NCBI GenBank assembly: GCA_016200135.1
Contig: JACQFI010000122.1
Location: 1 to 52,509, forward strand
Source: Planctomycetota bacterium
GTDB taxonomy: Bacteria > Planctomycetota > SZUA-567 > H5-PLA8
DNA: 52,509 nt
Reading direction: 5' to 3'
Below are positions 33,385 to 40,901 of the stretch, one piece after another; within the stretch, counting starts at the first letter, position 1, and each line of letters begins with the position of its first letter. The notes beneath the pieces were generated by a model, which worked only from the letters and a program-made list of their open reading frames with translations, ran no database searches and was not told where the DNA came from. A program made the translations under genes and the position numbers.

Positions 33385-34082
33385 CCTCAGGGCGATGCGT
33401 CTTCCCGGCGGTAACGGTGCTTGCGCTGGTCGCGCTGCTCGGCGTGTCCCATGCCCGGGCGGAAGGCGATACGCCTGAAGGCGGCAGCGGCAAGAAAGAG
33501 TACCCGTTCGAATTGCTGAAGGATGCGGATGGCAAGCCCCTGCGTAACGAACGCGGCAACTTCATGCGCTTCAACAAGGCGTCCGGCGTGATCGAGGAAG
33601 TCTCGCCCAACGACCTGAGCAAACCCGTTAATCTCTCCGCGCCCAAGGACCGCGCCGACACGCAGAAAGCGCAGCCTCTTTCCAAGGCCGGCAACCACGG
33701 CCCGGTGATCGACGAGGTCAACGGCGAACCCGTGGATAAAGACGATCACGACTCGGCTCGCAAAGACGTGGCCGATTATGGCAGTGAGATCGGCATCTCC
33801 CAGGCCCTGCAGGTCGATGGCGAGAAGATCACTGGCCTCGTTCGCGTTACGAACAACGGCCAGAAGCGCCTCGCGTCTTTGGAACTGACCCTGTACGTGC
33901 CTACAGCCAACAACAAAACGGTCGAGCACCGCATCTTGATGGCCGATCGCGCCGGCTGCGAGGCGCCTCCGCCACCCGGCAAGGCGGGTTCGGCCCTGAA
34001 CAAGGTCGACTTCTCTTTGCCCGAAGTGGTCAAAGGGCAACTCGAGATCAAGGTGACCTACCTGAAGTTTGCGCAGCAGTAA
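33381..34082 (+). CDS. Secreted protein of unknown function
   Basis: The 233-residue protein has a signal peptide (PAVTVLALVALLGVSHARAEG). The mature part has a hydrophilic region of about 110 residues, then a beta-rich domain with GLVRVTNNGQKRLASLELTLY and GQLEIKVTYLKFAQQ, which looks like an Ig-type FxLYD fold, as in transport- or surface-associated proteins. No enzyme motif is present. It overlaps the usp gene by four bases. It ends 131 bases before purF, with a promoter in that gap. Confidence 0.72.
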   Translation: MTSGRCVFPAVTVLALVALLGVSHARAEGDTPEGGSGKKEYPFELLKDADGKPLRNERGNFMRFNKASGVIEEVSPNDLSKPVNLSAPKDRADTQKAQPLSKAGNHGPVIDEVNGEPVDKDDHDSARKDVADYGSEIGISQALQVDGEKITGLVRVTNNGQKRLASLELTLYVPTANNKTVEHRILMADRAGCEAPPPPGKAGSALNKVDFSLPEVVKGQLEIKVTYLKFAQQ

Positions 34083-34116
34083 GCCCGCTCTCCGCGCCAA
34101 ACTTTTTCTCATCGCT

Positions 34117-34144
34117 TGCGAACTTTTGAACCTGCGCCATAATT
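34117..34144 (+). promoter_or_regulatory. Candidate promoter for purF
   Basis: TTGCGA (34117-34122) and CATAAT (34139-34144) are separated by 16 bases. They lie 70 bases before the GTG start in the gap after the secreted-protein gene and would drive the purine cluster. Confidence 0.5.
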
Positions 34145-34150
34145 CGCTTG

Positions 34151-34186
34151 GGCGCGTAAGGGCGGCCCTCGTTTCGATCGCGCCCG
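34151..34186 (+). promoter_or_regulatory. Leader hairpin upstream of purF
   Basis: GGGCGCG (34151-34157) and CGCGCCC (34180-34186) form a perfect 7-bp stem with a 22-base loop that contains GGGCGGCCC. It starts right at the expected 5' end of the purF transcript. It may affect RNA stability or attenuation; no known purine riboswitch pattern is seen. Confidence 0.35.
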
Positions 34187-34213
34187 CTTCCCTCATCCCT
34201 GCGAGGCCGTAAC

Positions 34214-35641
34214 GTGGAAGACCTGGTCGGCCACCATTGCGGTCTATTCGGCATTTACAACGCTCCCGACGCCGCCGCAAAAACGTTCCTGGGCCTGTTT
34301 GCATTGCAGCACCGCGGGCAGGAGTCCGCCGGGGTTGTGGTCTCCGACGGCAAGAAGATCCGCTCCAAGAAAGGCATGGGTCTTGTCACCGAAGTCTTCC
34401 ACGAACGCGACCTGGCCGAGATGCCCGGCCACATGGCCATCGGCCACGTGCGTTATTCCACCACCGGTTCCAGCCGCCTGACCAACGTCCAGCCCCTTGT
34501 TATCGATTACTCCCACGGCCTGATCGCCGTCGCGCACAACGGCAACCTGGTCAACGCGCGCACTCTGCGCGACGAGTACGAAGCCTACGGCTCCATCTTC
34601 CAGACCTCCACCGACAGCGAAGTGATCGTCCACCTGCTCGCGCGGCCCGAGCACTCCGGCCGCAAGGAAGGCATCGGCCACTGCCTGAAGCTCATCAAGG
34701 GCGCCTATAGCTTCCTCTTCATGACCCGGGACCGCCTGGTCGCCGCCCGCGATCCGCAGGGCTTCCGCCCGCTGGTGATCGGACGCATCGTGACGCCGGG
34801 CCAGCTTGGCACGATCGGCGAAGGCTACGTGATCGCGAGCGAGACCTGCGCGCTCGACCAGGTGGGCGCGCGGTTCGACCGCGAGATCGAGCCGGGCGAG
34901 ATCGTCACCATCGACGCTGACGGCGTGCGTTCCTCGAAGTTCGCGAAACCGGAAGAGATTAAGCCCGCACACTGCATGTTCGAGCACGTCTATTTCGCGC
35001 GGCCGGACTCGCGCATCTTCGGCGATAGCGTCCATGATGTTCGCATCGCGCTCGGCGAACGCCTCGCCGTCGAGCATCCCGCGAAGGCCGACGTGGTCTT
35101 CTCGGTGCCGGATTCGGGCAACGTCGCCGCGATCGGCTTCTCGCGCAAGTCCGGCATCACGCTCGACACGGGTTTTATCCGCAACCATTACGTCGGCCGC
35201 AGCTTCATCAAGCCGGCGCAGATCGAGCGCGAGACGGTCGTGGACATGAAGTTCAACGTGGTCCGCTCGGTCGTGGAAGGCAAGCGCTGCGTGGTCGTGG
35301 AAGACTCGCTGGTGCGCGGCACGACCTTCCGCAAGCAGGCCAGGATCCTGCGGCAGGCCGGCGCGAAGGAGATCCACCTGCGCATCTCCTGCCCGCCGAT
35401 TCGCAATCCCTGTTACTACGGCATCGACTTCCCCGACCGCGTGCAGCTCATCGCCAACAACAAGTCGGTCGAAGAGATCCGCGATTTCCTGGGCGTGGAC
35501 TCGCTGGGCTTCTTGAGCGTCGAGGGCCTGCTCTCCGCGGTCACCCAGCCCACGAAGAACTACTGCAACGCCTGCTGGACGGGCAAGTACCCTGTGGCGC
35601 CCGTGGACAGCATGGACAAGTATGGCATGGAATCGGTTTAA
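34214..35641 (+). CDS. purF: Amidophosphoribosyltransferase
   Basis: PurF makes 5-phosphoribosylamine from PRPP and glutamine, the first committed purine step. The 475-residue protein has a short propeptide (MEDLVGHH) before the catalytic CGLFGIYN, so Cys9 becomes the N-terminal nucleophile after cleavage. The PRPP loop CVVVEDSLVRGTTF and the glutaminase segments VAHNGNLVNA and QTSTDSEV are present. Cysteines in HCMFEHVYF, CPPIRNPC and YCNACW mark the B. subtilis-type form with a 4Fe-4S cluster. Start is GTG 34214. It leads the purine cluster purF-purM-purH. Confidence 0.97.
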   Translation: MEDLVGHHCGLFGIYNAPDAAAKTFLGLFALQHRGQESAGVVVSDGKKIRSKKGMGLVTEVFHERDLAEMPGHMAIGHVRYSTTGSSRLTNVQPLVIDYSHGLIAVAHNGNLVNARTLRDEYEAYGSIFQTSTDSEVIVHLLARPEHSGRKEGIGHCLKLIKGAYSFLFMTRDRLVAARDPQGFRPLVIGRIVTPGQLGTIGEGYVIASETCALDQVGARFDREIEPGEIVTIDADGVRSSKFAKPEEIKPAHCMFEHVYFARPDSRIFGDSVHDVRIALGERLAVEHPAKADVVFSVPDSGNVAAIGFSRKSGITLDTGFIRNHYVGRSFIKPAQIERETVVDMKFNVVRSVVEGKRCVVVEDSLVRGTTFRKQARILRQAGAKEIHLRISCPPIRNPCYYGIDFPDRVQLIANNKSVEEIRDFLGVDSLGFLSVEGLLSAVTQPTKNYCNACWTGKYPVAPVDSMDKYGMESV

Positions 35642-35747
35642 AAACGTAAAACGAAACAACAGATTTCTGCGAGCAAGGTTGGGGTCTCAATGAGTTCCTT
35701 GCTTGCCTTGGCTGTTCGTGAATTACGTTTTACGTTTTACGTTTTAC
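35641..35747. repeat. Inverted repeat of ACGTTTT units between purF and purM
   Basis: AAAACGTAAAACG (35641-35653) is complementary to CGTTTTACGTTTT on the other side (35726-35738, and again at 35733-35745). The right side has three tandem copies of a 7-base ACGTTTT unit (35725-35745). A frame read through it would give VLRFTF-like peptides. It is a different repeat family from the CACAGAG elements. Confidence 0.65.
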
Positions 35748-35792
35748 GACTACCTTGATTTTCTTCGGACCCCTTTACACGGAAGAGATGCG

Positions 35793-36884
35793 GTGAACGC
35801 AAAGAAACCCAAGGGCCTGACCTACAAGGACGCCGGCGTGGATATCCATGCCGGCGACGCCGTCGCCGACCGCATCGGCCAGCTCGCCCGCAGCACCTAT
35901 GGTCCCGAAGTGATGGGCGGCGTAGGCGGTTTCGCCGGGCTCTTCTCCATGGGCGGCGAGGTCAAGCTGCTGCACGCGCATTACAAGGACCCGGTGCTCG
36001 TCGCCTGCACCGACGGCGTGGGCACCAAGCTCAAAGTCGCCTTCATGCTGAACAAGCACGACACCGTCGGCATCGACCTCGTCGCGATGTCGGTGAACGA
36101 CCTGGTCGTGCAGGGCGCGCAGCCGCTCTTCTTCCTCGATTACATCGGCATGGGCAAAAAGGACCCCGCGGTCTGCGAGGCCCTGGTGCAGGGCGTGGTC
36201 GAAGGCTGCCACCAGTCCCGCTGCGCGCTGCTTGGCGGCGAGACCGCTTCGTTGCCCGACATGTATGCGCCCGGCGAATACGACCTCGCGGGCTTCTGCG
36301 TGGGCGTCGCCGAGCGCGACAAGGTGATCGACGGTTCCAAGGTCGCGCCGGGCGACGTGGTGATCGGCCTCCGTTCCTCGGGCCTGCATTCCAACGGCTA
36401 CAGCCTCGCGCGCAAGGCGCTGATCGAACGCGCCGGCTTCAAGCTCGGCCAGCGCATCCCGGAACTCGGCCGCACGCTCGGCGAGGAACTGCTCGAACCG
36501 ACCAAGATCTACGCCGAGGCCGTCCGCAACGTGATCGGCCAATACCGCGTCAAAGAGATCGTGAAGGCGCTCGCGAACATCACGGGCTCCGGCATGCCGG
36601 GCAACATTCCCCGGACCATACCCAACGGGCTGGTGGTGCGCGTCAAGAAGGGCTCGTGGCCGGTGCCGCCGGTCTTCCAGCTCATCCAGAAGGCGGGGGA
36701 CGTCGCAGAGGCCGAGATGTACGACACATTCAACATGGGCGTCGGCATGACGCTCGTCTGCCCCGAGTTCAACGCCAATGCGATCCGCGATGCCCTGCGC
36801 AAGAGCGGCTGCGAGAGCGACCTGATCGGCACGGTCGAGGCCGGCGCCGATCCGAATGCGGAAGCGGTCGTAAAGGTTGAGTGA
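35793..36884 (+). CDS. purM: Phosphoribosylformylglycinamidine cyclo-ligase (AIR synthetase)
   Basis: PurM closes the imidazole ring of AIR using ATP. The 363-residue protein has LTYKDAGVDIHAGDAV, FAGLFSM, VACTDGVGTKLKVA, DLVAMSVNDLVVQGAQPLFF and LLGGETASLPDMY, all typical of PurM. GTG 35793 is chosen because it follows GGAAG and the N-terminus then matches the family; the open frame to 35703 is repeat-derived. The TGA overlaps the start of a broken DUF4258 gene by one base. It lies between purF and purH. Confidence 0.95.
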   Translation: MNAKKPKGLTYKDAGVDIHAGDAVADRIGQLARSTYGPEVMGGVGGFAGLFSMGGEVKLLHAHYKDPVLVACTDGVGTKLKVAFMLNKHDTVGIDLVAMSVNDLVVQGAQPLFFLDYIGMGKKDPAVCEALVQGVVEGCHQSRCALLGGETASLPDMYAPGEYDLAGFCVGVAERDKVIDGSKVAPGDVVIGLRSSGLHSNGYSLARKALIERAGFKLGQRIPELGRTLGEELLEPTKIYAEAVRNVIGQYRVKEIVKALANITGSGMPGNIPRTIPNGLVVRVKKGSWPVPPVFQLIQKAGDVAEAEMYDTFNMGVGMTLVCPEFNANAIRDALRKSGCESDLIGTVEAGADPNAEAVVKVE

Positions 36885-37157
36885 TGGGTTCCCGTGGCCC
36901 GAAGTTCGGAATCTCCCATCACGCTTCGCTGGAAATGAAACGGCGTGGCATCCCGCATAGAATCGTTATGTCGATTTTGTCCAAACCGCAGCAAGTCGTT
37001 CCGGACTAACTTGGACATAAATGTTATCAGTCCCAAATCGGCTTTGGCCATGGTAGAATGTTTTTGGTCAGGGTCGTCGTTGATGAAACCAAAGACCCGC
37101 ATGTCGTCGTGACCGCCTATAGGACGAGCAAAAAAGGACTACTGGAGAGAAACATGA
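36884..37157 (+). pseudogene. DUF4258 gene with in-frame stop and one-base insertion
   Basis: From the ATG at 36884, overlapping the purM stop, the frame reads MGSRGPKFGISHHASLEMKR and RRGIPHRIVMSILSKPQQVV, the DUF4258 start (small fold with conserved His/Arg, HHASLEMKRRGI). A TAA at 37007-37009 interrupts it. The same frame then continues GHKCYQSQIGFGHGR and FLVRVVVDETKDPHVVVTAY up to YRTSK, the DUF4258 end. At 37130-37135 a run of six A shifts the frame; with five A it would read KKDYWRET and stop at TGA 37155-37157, overlapping the DUF2283 start. It is broken twice, or twice misread. Confidence 0.72.
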
Positions 37158-37351
37158 AAGTGACCTACGACGAAGAAGTCGATGTCCTGCGTATCTTTCT
37201 GAAGAAAAGCCGCGTCAAGGAAAGCGACGAGCGGAATCCAGGAGTCATTTTGGATTACGACGCCAAAGGCCATTTGATCGGCATTGAGGTCCTCAAAGCT
37301 TCCAAACGCATCGAAAATCCACGTTCGGTCGAGTACGCGGTGACGGCGTGA
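37154..37351 (+). CDS. DUF2283 protein
   Basis: The 65-residue protein starts at MKVTYDEEVDVLRIFL (ATG 37154, preceded by GGAGA) and has GVILDYDAKGHLIGIEVLKAS, which is the DUF2283 pattern. Such small proteins often sit beside a DUF4258 gene in a pair that has been suggested to be toxin-antitoxin-like or regulatory, but no function is settled. Here the DUF4258 partner immediately upstream is broken while this gene is intact. Its TGA overlaps the GTG of the DinB-like gene. Confidence 0.85.
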   Translation: MKVTYDEEVDVLRIFLKKSRVKESDERNPGVILDYDAKGHLIGIEVLKASKRIENPRSVEYAVTA

Positions 37352-37869
37352 GTCAAGAAAGCGACGCGGAATTCATTGCCGCCACACGCGCCGAGTTTCA
37401 GCGCTACAAGACCCTGATCGAGAAGTCCCTCGCGCAGCTCGGCGACGAGGACTTTTTCTGGAGGCCCGATCGCGAATCCAACAGCATCGCGATCATCCTG
37501 AAGCACCTGGGTGGCAACCTGCAATCGCGCTGGACCGACTTCTACAATTCGGATGGCGAGAAGGATTGGCGCGACCGCGACGGCGAGTTCGAAGAAGGCG
37601 GCGTCACGCGCGGGCAGATCATGGAGAGTTGGAACAAGGGTTGGGGAAAATTGCAGAAGGTCCTCGACGAGCTGGCGCCCGGCGATCTGCTTAAAGAAGT
37701 GACTATCCGCGGCCAGCCGCACACCACCATCCTCGCGCTGCAGCGGGCGCTCGCGCATCTGGCGTATCACGCGGGACAGATCGTGTATCTGGCGAAAGCC
37801 CGCCGAGGCGCGGCGTTTCCTTCGCTCTCCATACCGAAGGGCCAATCGAAAGGCAGCAAGGCGAAGTGA
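37348..37869 (+). CDS. DinB-like four-helix protein (DUF1572 type)
   Basis: The 173-residue protein fits DUF1572 of the DinB/YfiT superfamily: an N-terminal helix with RYKTLIEKSLAQLGDEDFFW, a first metal-ligand His in ILKHLGGNLQSRW, and two more in ALAHLAYHAGQIVYLAK. These proteins bind metal and many act as thiol-dependent transferases, though DUF1572 members have no clear role. A Lys/Ser-rich tail ends it. GTG 37348 overlaps the DUF2283 stop. It is followed by purH after 89 bases on the same strand. Confidence 0.87.
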   Translation: MSQESDAEFIAATRAEFQRYKTLIEKSLAQLGDEDFFWRPDRESNSIAIILKHLGGNLQSRWTDFYNSDGEKDWRDRDGEFEEGGVTRGQIMESWNKGWGKLQKVLDELAPGDLLKEVTIRGQPHTTILALQRALAHLAYHAGQIVYLAKARRGAAFPSLSIPKGQSKGSKAK

Positions 37870-37958
37870 ATTCAAATTGCGGTTTGCGAATCCTGAAATT
37901 CGATTAAGAAGAGAGCGGACTTCCGGCTCCCAAGTTCCCTCGGCCAAAGGACTCTGTA

Positions 37959-39530
37959 ATGCCCAAGATTCAACGCGCGCTCATCAGTGTGTACGACAAG
38001 ACCGGCATCGAGGATCTCGCCAAGGGCCTCGGCGCGTTGGGCGTGGAGATCGTTTCCACCGGCGGGACGTCCAAGCGCTTGCGCGAAGCCGGCCTGAAGG
38101 TGCTGGACATCAGCGAGGTGACCGGGTTTCCCGAGATGATGGACGGGCGCGTGAAGACGCTGCATCCCAAGATTCACGGTGGGCTGCTCTACCGCCGCGA
38201 ACTTGAAGAGCACCGCACGCAGGCGGCGCTGCACGGCATCACGGCCATCGACCTGGTCGTCGTGAACCTGTATCCGTTCGAGAAGACCGTCGCCAAGCCC
38301 GGCATTGCGCTCGAGGAGGCCATCGAACAGATCGATATCGGCGGCCCGGCGATGCTGCGCTCGGCCTCGAAGAACTGGGAGTCCGTCACCGTCGTGTGCG
38401 ATCCGCTGGATTACGCCGACGTGCTCCGCGAGATCCAGGACAACCAGGGCCACACGAAACGCGAGACGCGCCTGCGGCTTGCGGCCAAGGTCTTCGCGAT
38501 TACCAGCCGCTACGACGCCGCGATCTGCGCCTACCTGGAAGGGTTGGGCGAGGACGGGGCGGCGCCCACGTTCTCCGTGCAGGGCGCGCTGTGCCAGCCG
38601 CTGCGCTACGGCGAAAACCCGCACCAGAAGGCGGCGTTCTACGCCGTGCCGGGATGTCTGGAGGCCAACATCGCCGAGGCGCGCCAGCTCTCGGGCAAGG
38701 AACTCAGCTTCAACAACATTCTCGATCTGGCCGCCGCGTTGGAAGTCGTGAAAGACTTCCAGCAGCCCGCGGCGTGCGTGGTCAAGCACAACAATCCGTG
38801 CGGCGCGGCGGTGGCCGAAGACATCCTCGACGCTTACAAAGCCGCGCACGCCGGCGATCCGCTTTCGGCGTTCGGCGGCATCATCGGCTTGAACCGCAAG
38901 GTGGACGGACGCGTCGCGACGGAGATCGCGCAGCCGGACAAGTTCGTCGAGGCCGTCCTCGCGCCCCTTTTCACCCGCGAGGCCCTCGAGATCCTCACGA
39001 CCAAACCGCGCTGGGGCAAGAACGTCCGGCTGGTCGAGACCGGCGAGTTCGAGAACCAGGCCCGCGCCAAGAACCAGCGCGATGTCCGCGTGATTGTGGG
39101 CGGATTGCTCGTGCAAGACCGCGATATCGTCGAGGACGAGTGGGCGAACTTGAAGACCGTGACCAAGCGCGAGCCGGCGCCCGAGGAACTCGAGACGCTC
39201 AAGTTCGCGCAGGTCGTCTGCAAACACGTGAAATCGAACGCGATCGTCTTCGCCAAGGGCCGCGGCGTAGTGGGGGTGGGGGCGGGGCAGATGAGCCGCG
39301 TGGACAGCGTGGAGATCGCCGCGAAGAAGGCGGGCGAGCGCGCCAACGGCGCCGTCATGGCCAGCGACGCGTTCTTCCCGTTCCCCGACGGCGTCGAGGC
39401 CGCGGCCCGCGCGGGCGTGACGGCCGTCATCCAGCCCGGCGGCAGCGTGAAGGACGACGACGTGATCGCCGCGTGCGACCGCCTGGGCCTCGCGATGGTC
39501 ACGACCGGCGTCCGGCACTTCCGCCATTAA
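37959..39530 (+). CDS. purH: Bifunctional AICAR formyltransferase / IMP cyclohydrolase
   Basis: PurH performs the last two steps to IMP. The 523-residue protein has an N-terminal cyclohydrolase domain (RALISVYDKTGIEDLAKGL, STGGTSKRLREAG, GRVKTLHPKIHGGLLYRR) and a C-terminal AICAR transformylase domain (LRYGENPHQKAAFY, LSFNNILDLAAAL, VVKHNNPCGAAVAED, SDAFFPFPDGVEAAARAG, VIQPGGSVKDDDVI). All diagnostic motifs are present and the length is normal. It lies downstream of purF and purM in the same direction but separated by the DUF4258/DUF2283/DinB insert. Confidence 0.97.
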   Translation: MPKIQRALISVYDKTGIEDLAKGLGALGVEIVSTGGTSKRLREAGLKVLDISEVTGFPEMMDGRVKTLHPKIHGGLLYRRELEEHRTQAALHGITAIDLVVVNLYPFEKTVAKPGIALEEAIEQIDIGGPAMLRSASKNWESVTVVCDPLDYADVLREIQDNQGHTKRETRLRLAAKVFAITSRYDAAICAYLEGLGEDGAAPTFSVQGALCQPLRYGENPHQKAAFYAVPGCLEANIAEARQLSGKELSFNNILDLAAALEVVKDFQQPAACVVKHNNPCGAAVAEDILDAYKAAHAGDPLSAFGGIIGLNRKVDGRVATEIAQPDKFVEAVLAPLFTREALEILTTKPRWGKNVRLVETGEFENQARAKNQRDVRVIVGGLLVQDRDIVEDEWANLKTVTKREPAPEELETLKFAQVVCKHVKSNAIVFAKGRGVVGVGAGQMSRVDSVEIAAKKAGERANGAVMASDAFFPFPDGVEAAARAGVTAVIQPGGSVKDDDVIAACDRLGLAMVTTGVRHFRH

Positions 39531-39571
39531 ACCGGTCCGGCTTGCGCCAAGCGGGCAAGGGGTGAGTCGCC

Positions 39572-39862
39572 ATGAAACTCACCGACCCGGTGCCGTCCAC
39601 TAAACTCTCCAAAACCATCGCGCGCTTTACCGCCCTCTTCTGCCTCATCGTTGCAGGCGTTATACTCTTCTCGGGGATCTATCTGTATTCCCGCGAAGGC
39701 GCGCTTATGGAGCGGACGGCCATCCGTTGTTTCATGCTAAGCCTCGCGCTCGTCGGCCTGGCGGTCGCTATCGACCGCGACCGCCTGAAGGAAGAGTCCA
39801 CCCAGAGCGGCACGCCGCCCTCGAAAGAAACCCATTCGGGAAAGCCGGATCGCCATGAGTGA
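39572..39862 (+). CDS. Small two-segment membrane protein
   Basis: The 96-residue protein has two hydrophobic segments, FTALFCLIVAGVILFSGIYL and FMLSLALVGLAVAI, joined by a short loop with REGALMER. The tail is hydrophilic and Ser/Thr/Lys-rich. No family is recognised. Its end overlaps the start of the membrane-anchored nitrilase-family gene by eight bases, and the ATG follows purH by 41 bases, so it is probably in the same transcript. It may serve as a partner of the next gene product. Confidence 0.7.
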   Translation: MKLTDPVPSTKLSKTIARFTALFCLIVAGVILFSGIYLYSREGALMERTAIRCFMLSLALVGLAVAIDRDRLKEESTQSGTPPSKETHSGKPDRHE

Positions 39863-40901
39863 CGACAGGTCTTCCAAGGACGCGCGGAAAGGCCTCGCCG
39901 CCCTGCCGCTCTGGTTTTGGGTGATCTTCTTCGCGGGCGATGCCGTCGTGCTGGGCGCCGTGGCTTGGCGGCTGACGAGGACGCAGGAAATAGTGGTAAC
40001 AGCGGAAGATTTGGACGAGCCGAAAGCAATTACGGATAGCGAGAGGCTTGTCGAACGGCCTCCAGAGTCCCCTCCCGGCACTTACCGCGTTGCCGCAATC
40101 CAGTTCGTCTCCGAGTTCGGCAATCTTAAGGGCAATCGCGAGCGCCTCGCGAAGTTTATCCGGGAGGCCGCGGAGCACGGCGCGAAGATCGTGGTCATGC
40201 CCGAAGCTGCGGTGCCCGGTTACATGTCGCACGACCTACAGACCGCTTGGCGCGACCCGGCGCGGCGGAAGAATCCCAAGGATGGCCGATCGCTTGAGGA
40301 GGACGGCGCCGCCGAGCCCGTGCCGGGGCCCAGCACGGAGTATTTCGGAACGCTGGCCAAGGAGCTCAAGATTTACATCGTGGTCGCGCTGATCGAGAAG
40401 GTCGAGCGCGAGAAGTCGGTCGATTACTTCAACACCGCGATCCTGATGGGACCGGATGGCTCGATTCGCTGCCACTACCGCAAGCTGCACCCGTGGCCGA
40501 TCGGCGAGGCGACGTGGGCGCAGCCCGGCGACAAGGGCCTGGGTCTGTGCGACACGGAGTTCGGGAGACTTGGATTGATGATCTGTTTCGACTTGAGCAA
40601 CGGCGTGCCGGAGCAGCTTAAGGAGAAGTGCGCCGGGACGATTCTGTATCCCATCGGCTGGGTCTGCCCGAATGCGCGCGAATGGTTCGACGGCATGCTT
40701 CCCGAGAAGACCAAAGATTGGGGCGTAAATCTAGTGGGCGCCAATTGGTCGATCTCGGAAAAGGAGGTTGCCGGGGCCGACTGGCAGGGATTCGGAAGCA
40801 GCCGGATCGTGAGCGCCGATGGAATGGTGCAGGCGCGTGGCGAGGCAAGCGGTGAAGGAATTCTGTACGCGGATCTGCTGTTGCCGGGCGAGAAGCCTTA
40901 G
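39855..40901 (+). CDS. Membrane-anchored carbon-nitrogen hydrolase (nitrilase superfamily)
   Basis: The 348-residue protein has an N-terminal membrane segment (LPLWFWVIFFAGDAVVLGAV, about 17-36), then a linker, then a nitrilase-family domain (about 76-345). The triad is present: Glu in KIVVMPEAAVPGY, Lys in CHYRKLHPWPIGE and Cys in LGLMICFDLSNGVPE. Most family members are soluble; one membrane helix at the start places the catalytic part at the membrane, on either side depending on topology (basic residues before the helix suggest the domain is outside). Its reaction is unknown. The stop overlaps the convergent dehydroquinate-synthase-like gene by four bases. Confidence 0.85.
   Translation: MSDDRSSKDARKGLAALPLWFWVIFFAGDAVVLGAVAWRLTRTQEIVVTAEDLDEPKAITDSERLVERPPESPPGTYRVAAIQFVSEFGNLKGNRERLAKFIREAAEHGAKIVVMPEAAVPGYMSHDLQTAWRDPARRKNPKDGRSLEEDGAAEPVPGPSTEYFGTLAKELKIYIVVALIEKVEREKSVDYFNTAILMGPDGSIRCHYRKLHPWPIGEATWAQPGDKGLGLCDTEFGRLGLMICFDLSNGVPEQLKEKCAGTILYPIGWVCPNAREWFDGMLPEKTKDWGVNLVGANWSISEKEVAGADWQGFGSSRIVSADGMVQARGEASGEGILYADLLLPGEKP

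Noticed and set aside
34244..35659. 471-codon minus-strand frame opposite purF
   Set aside because: purF is certain on the plus strand; the antisense frame is a codon-bias shadow.
37130..37135. Six-A run as a programmed frameshift site in the DUF4258 gene
   Set aside because: The gene also has an in-frame TAA upstream, so slippage alone would not restore it; decay is the simpler reading.
37872..39527. 551-codon minus-strand frame opposite purH
   Set aside because: purH motifs are complete on the plus strand; no domain on the other.
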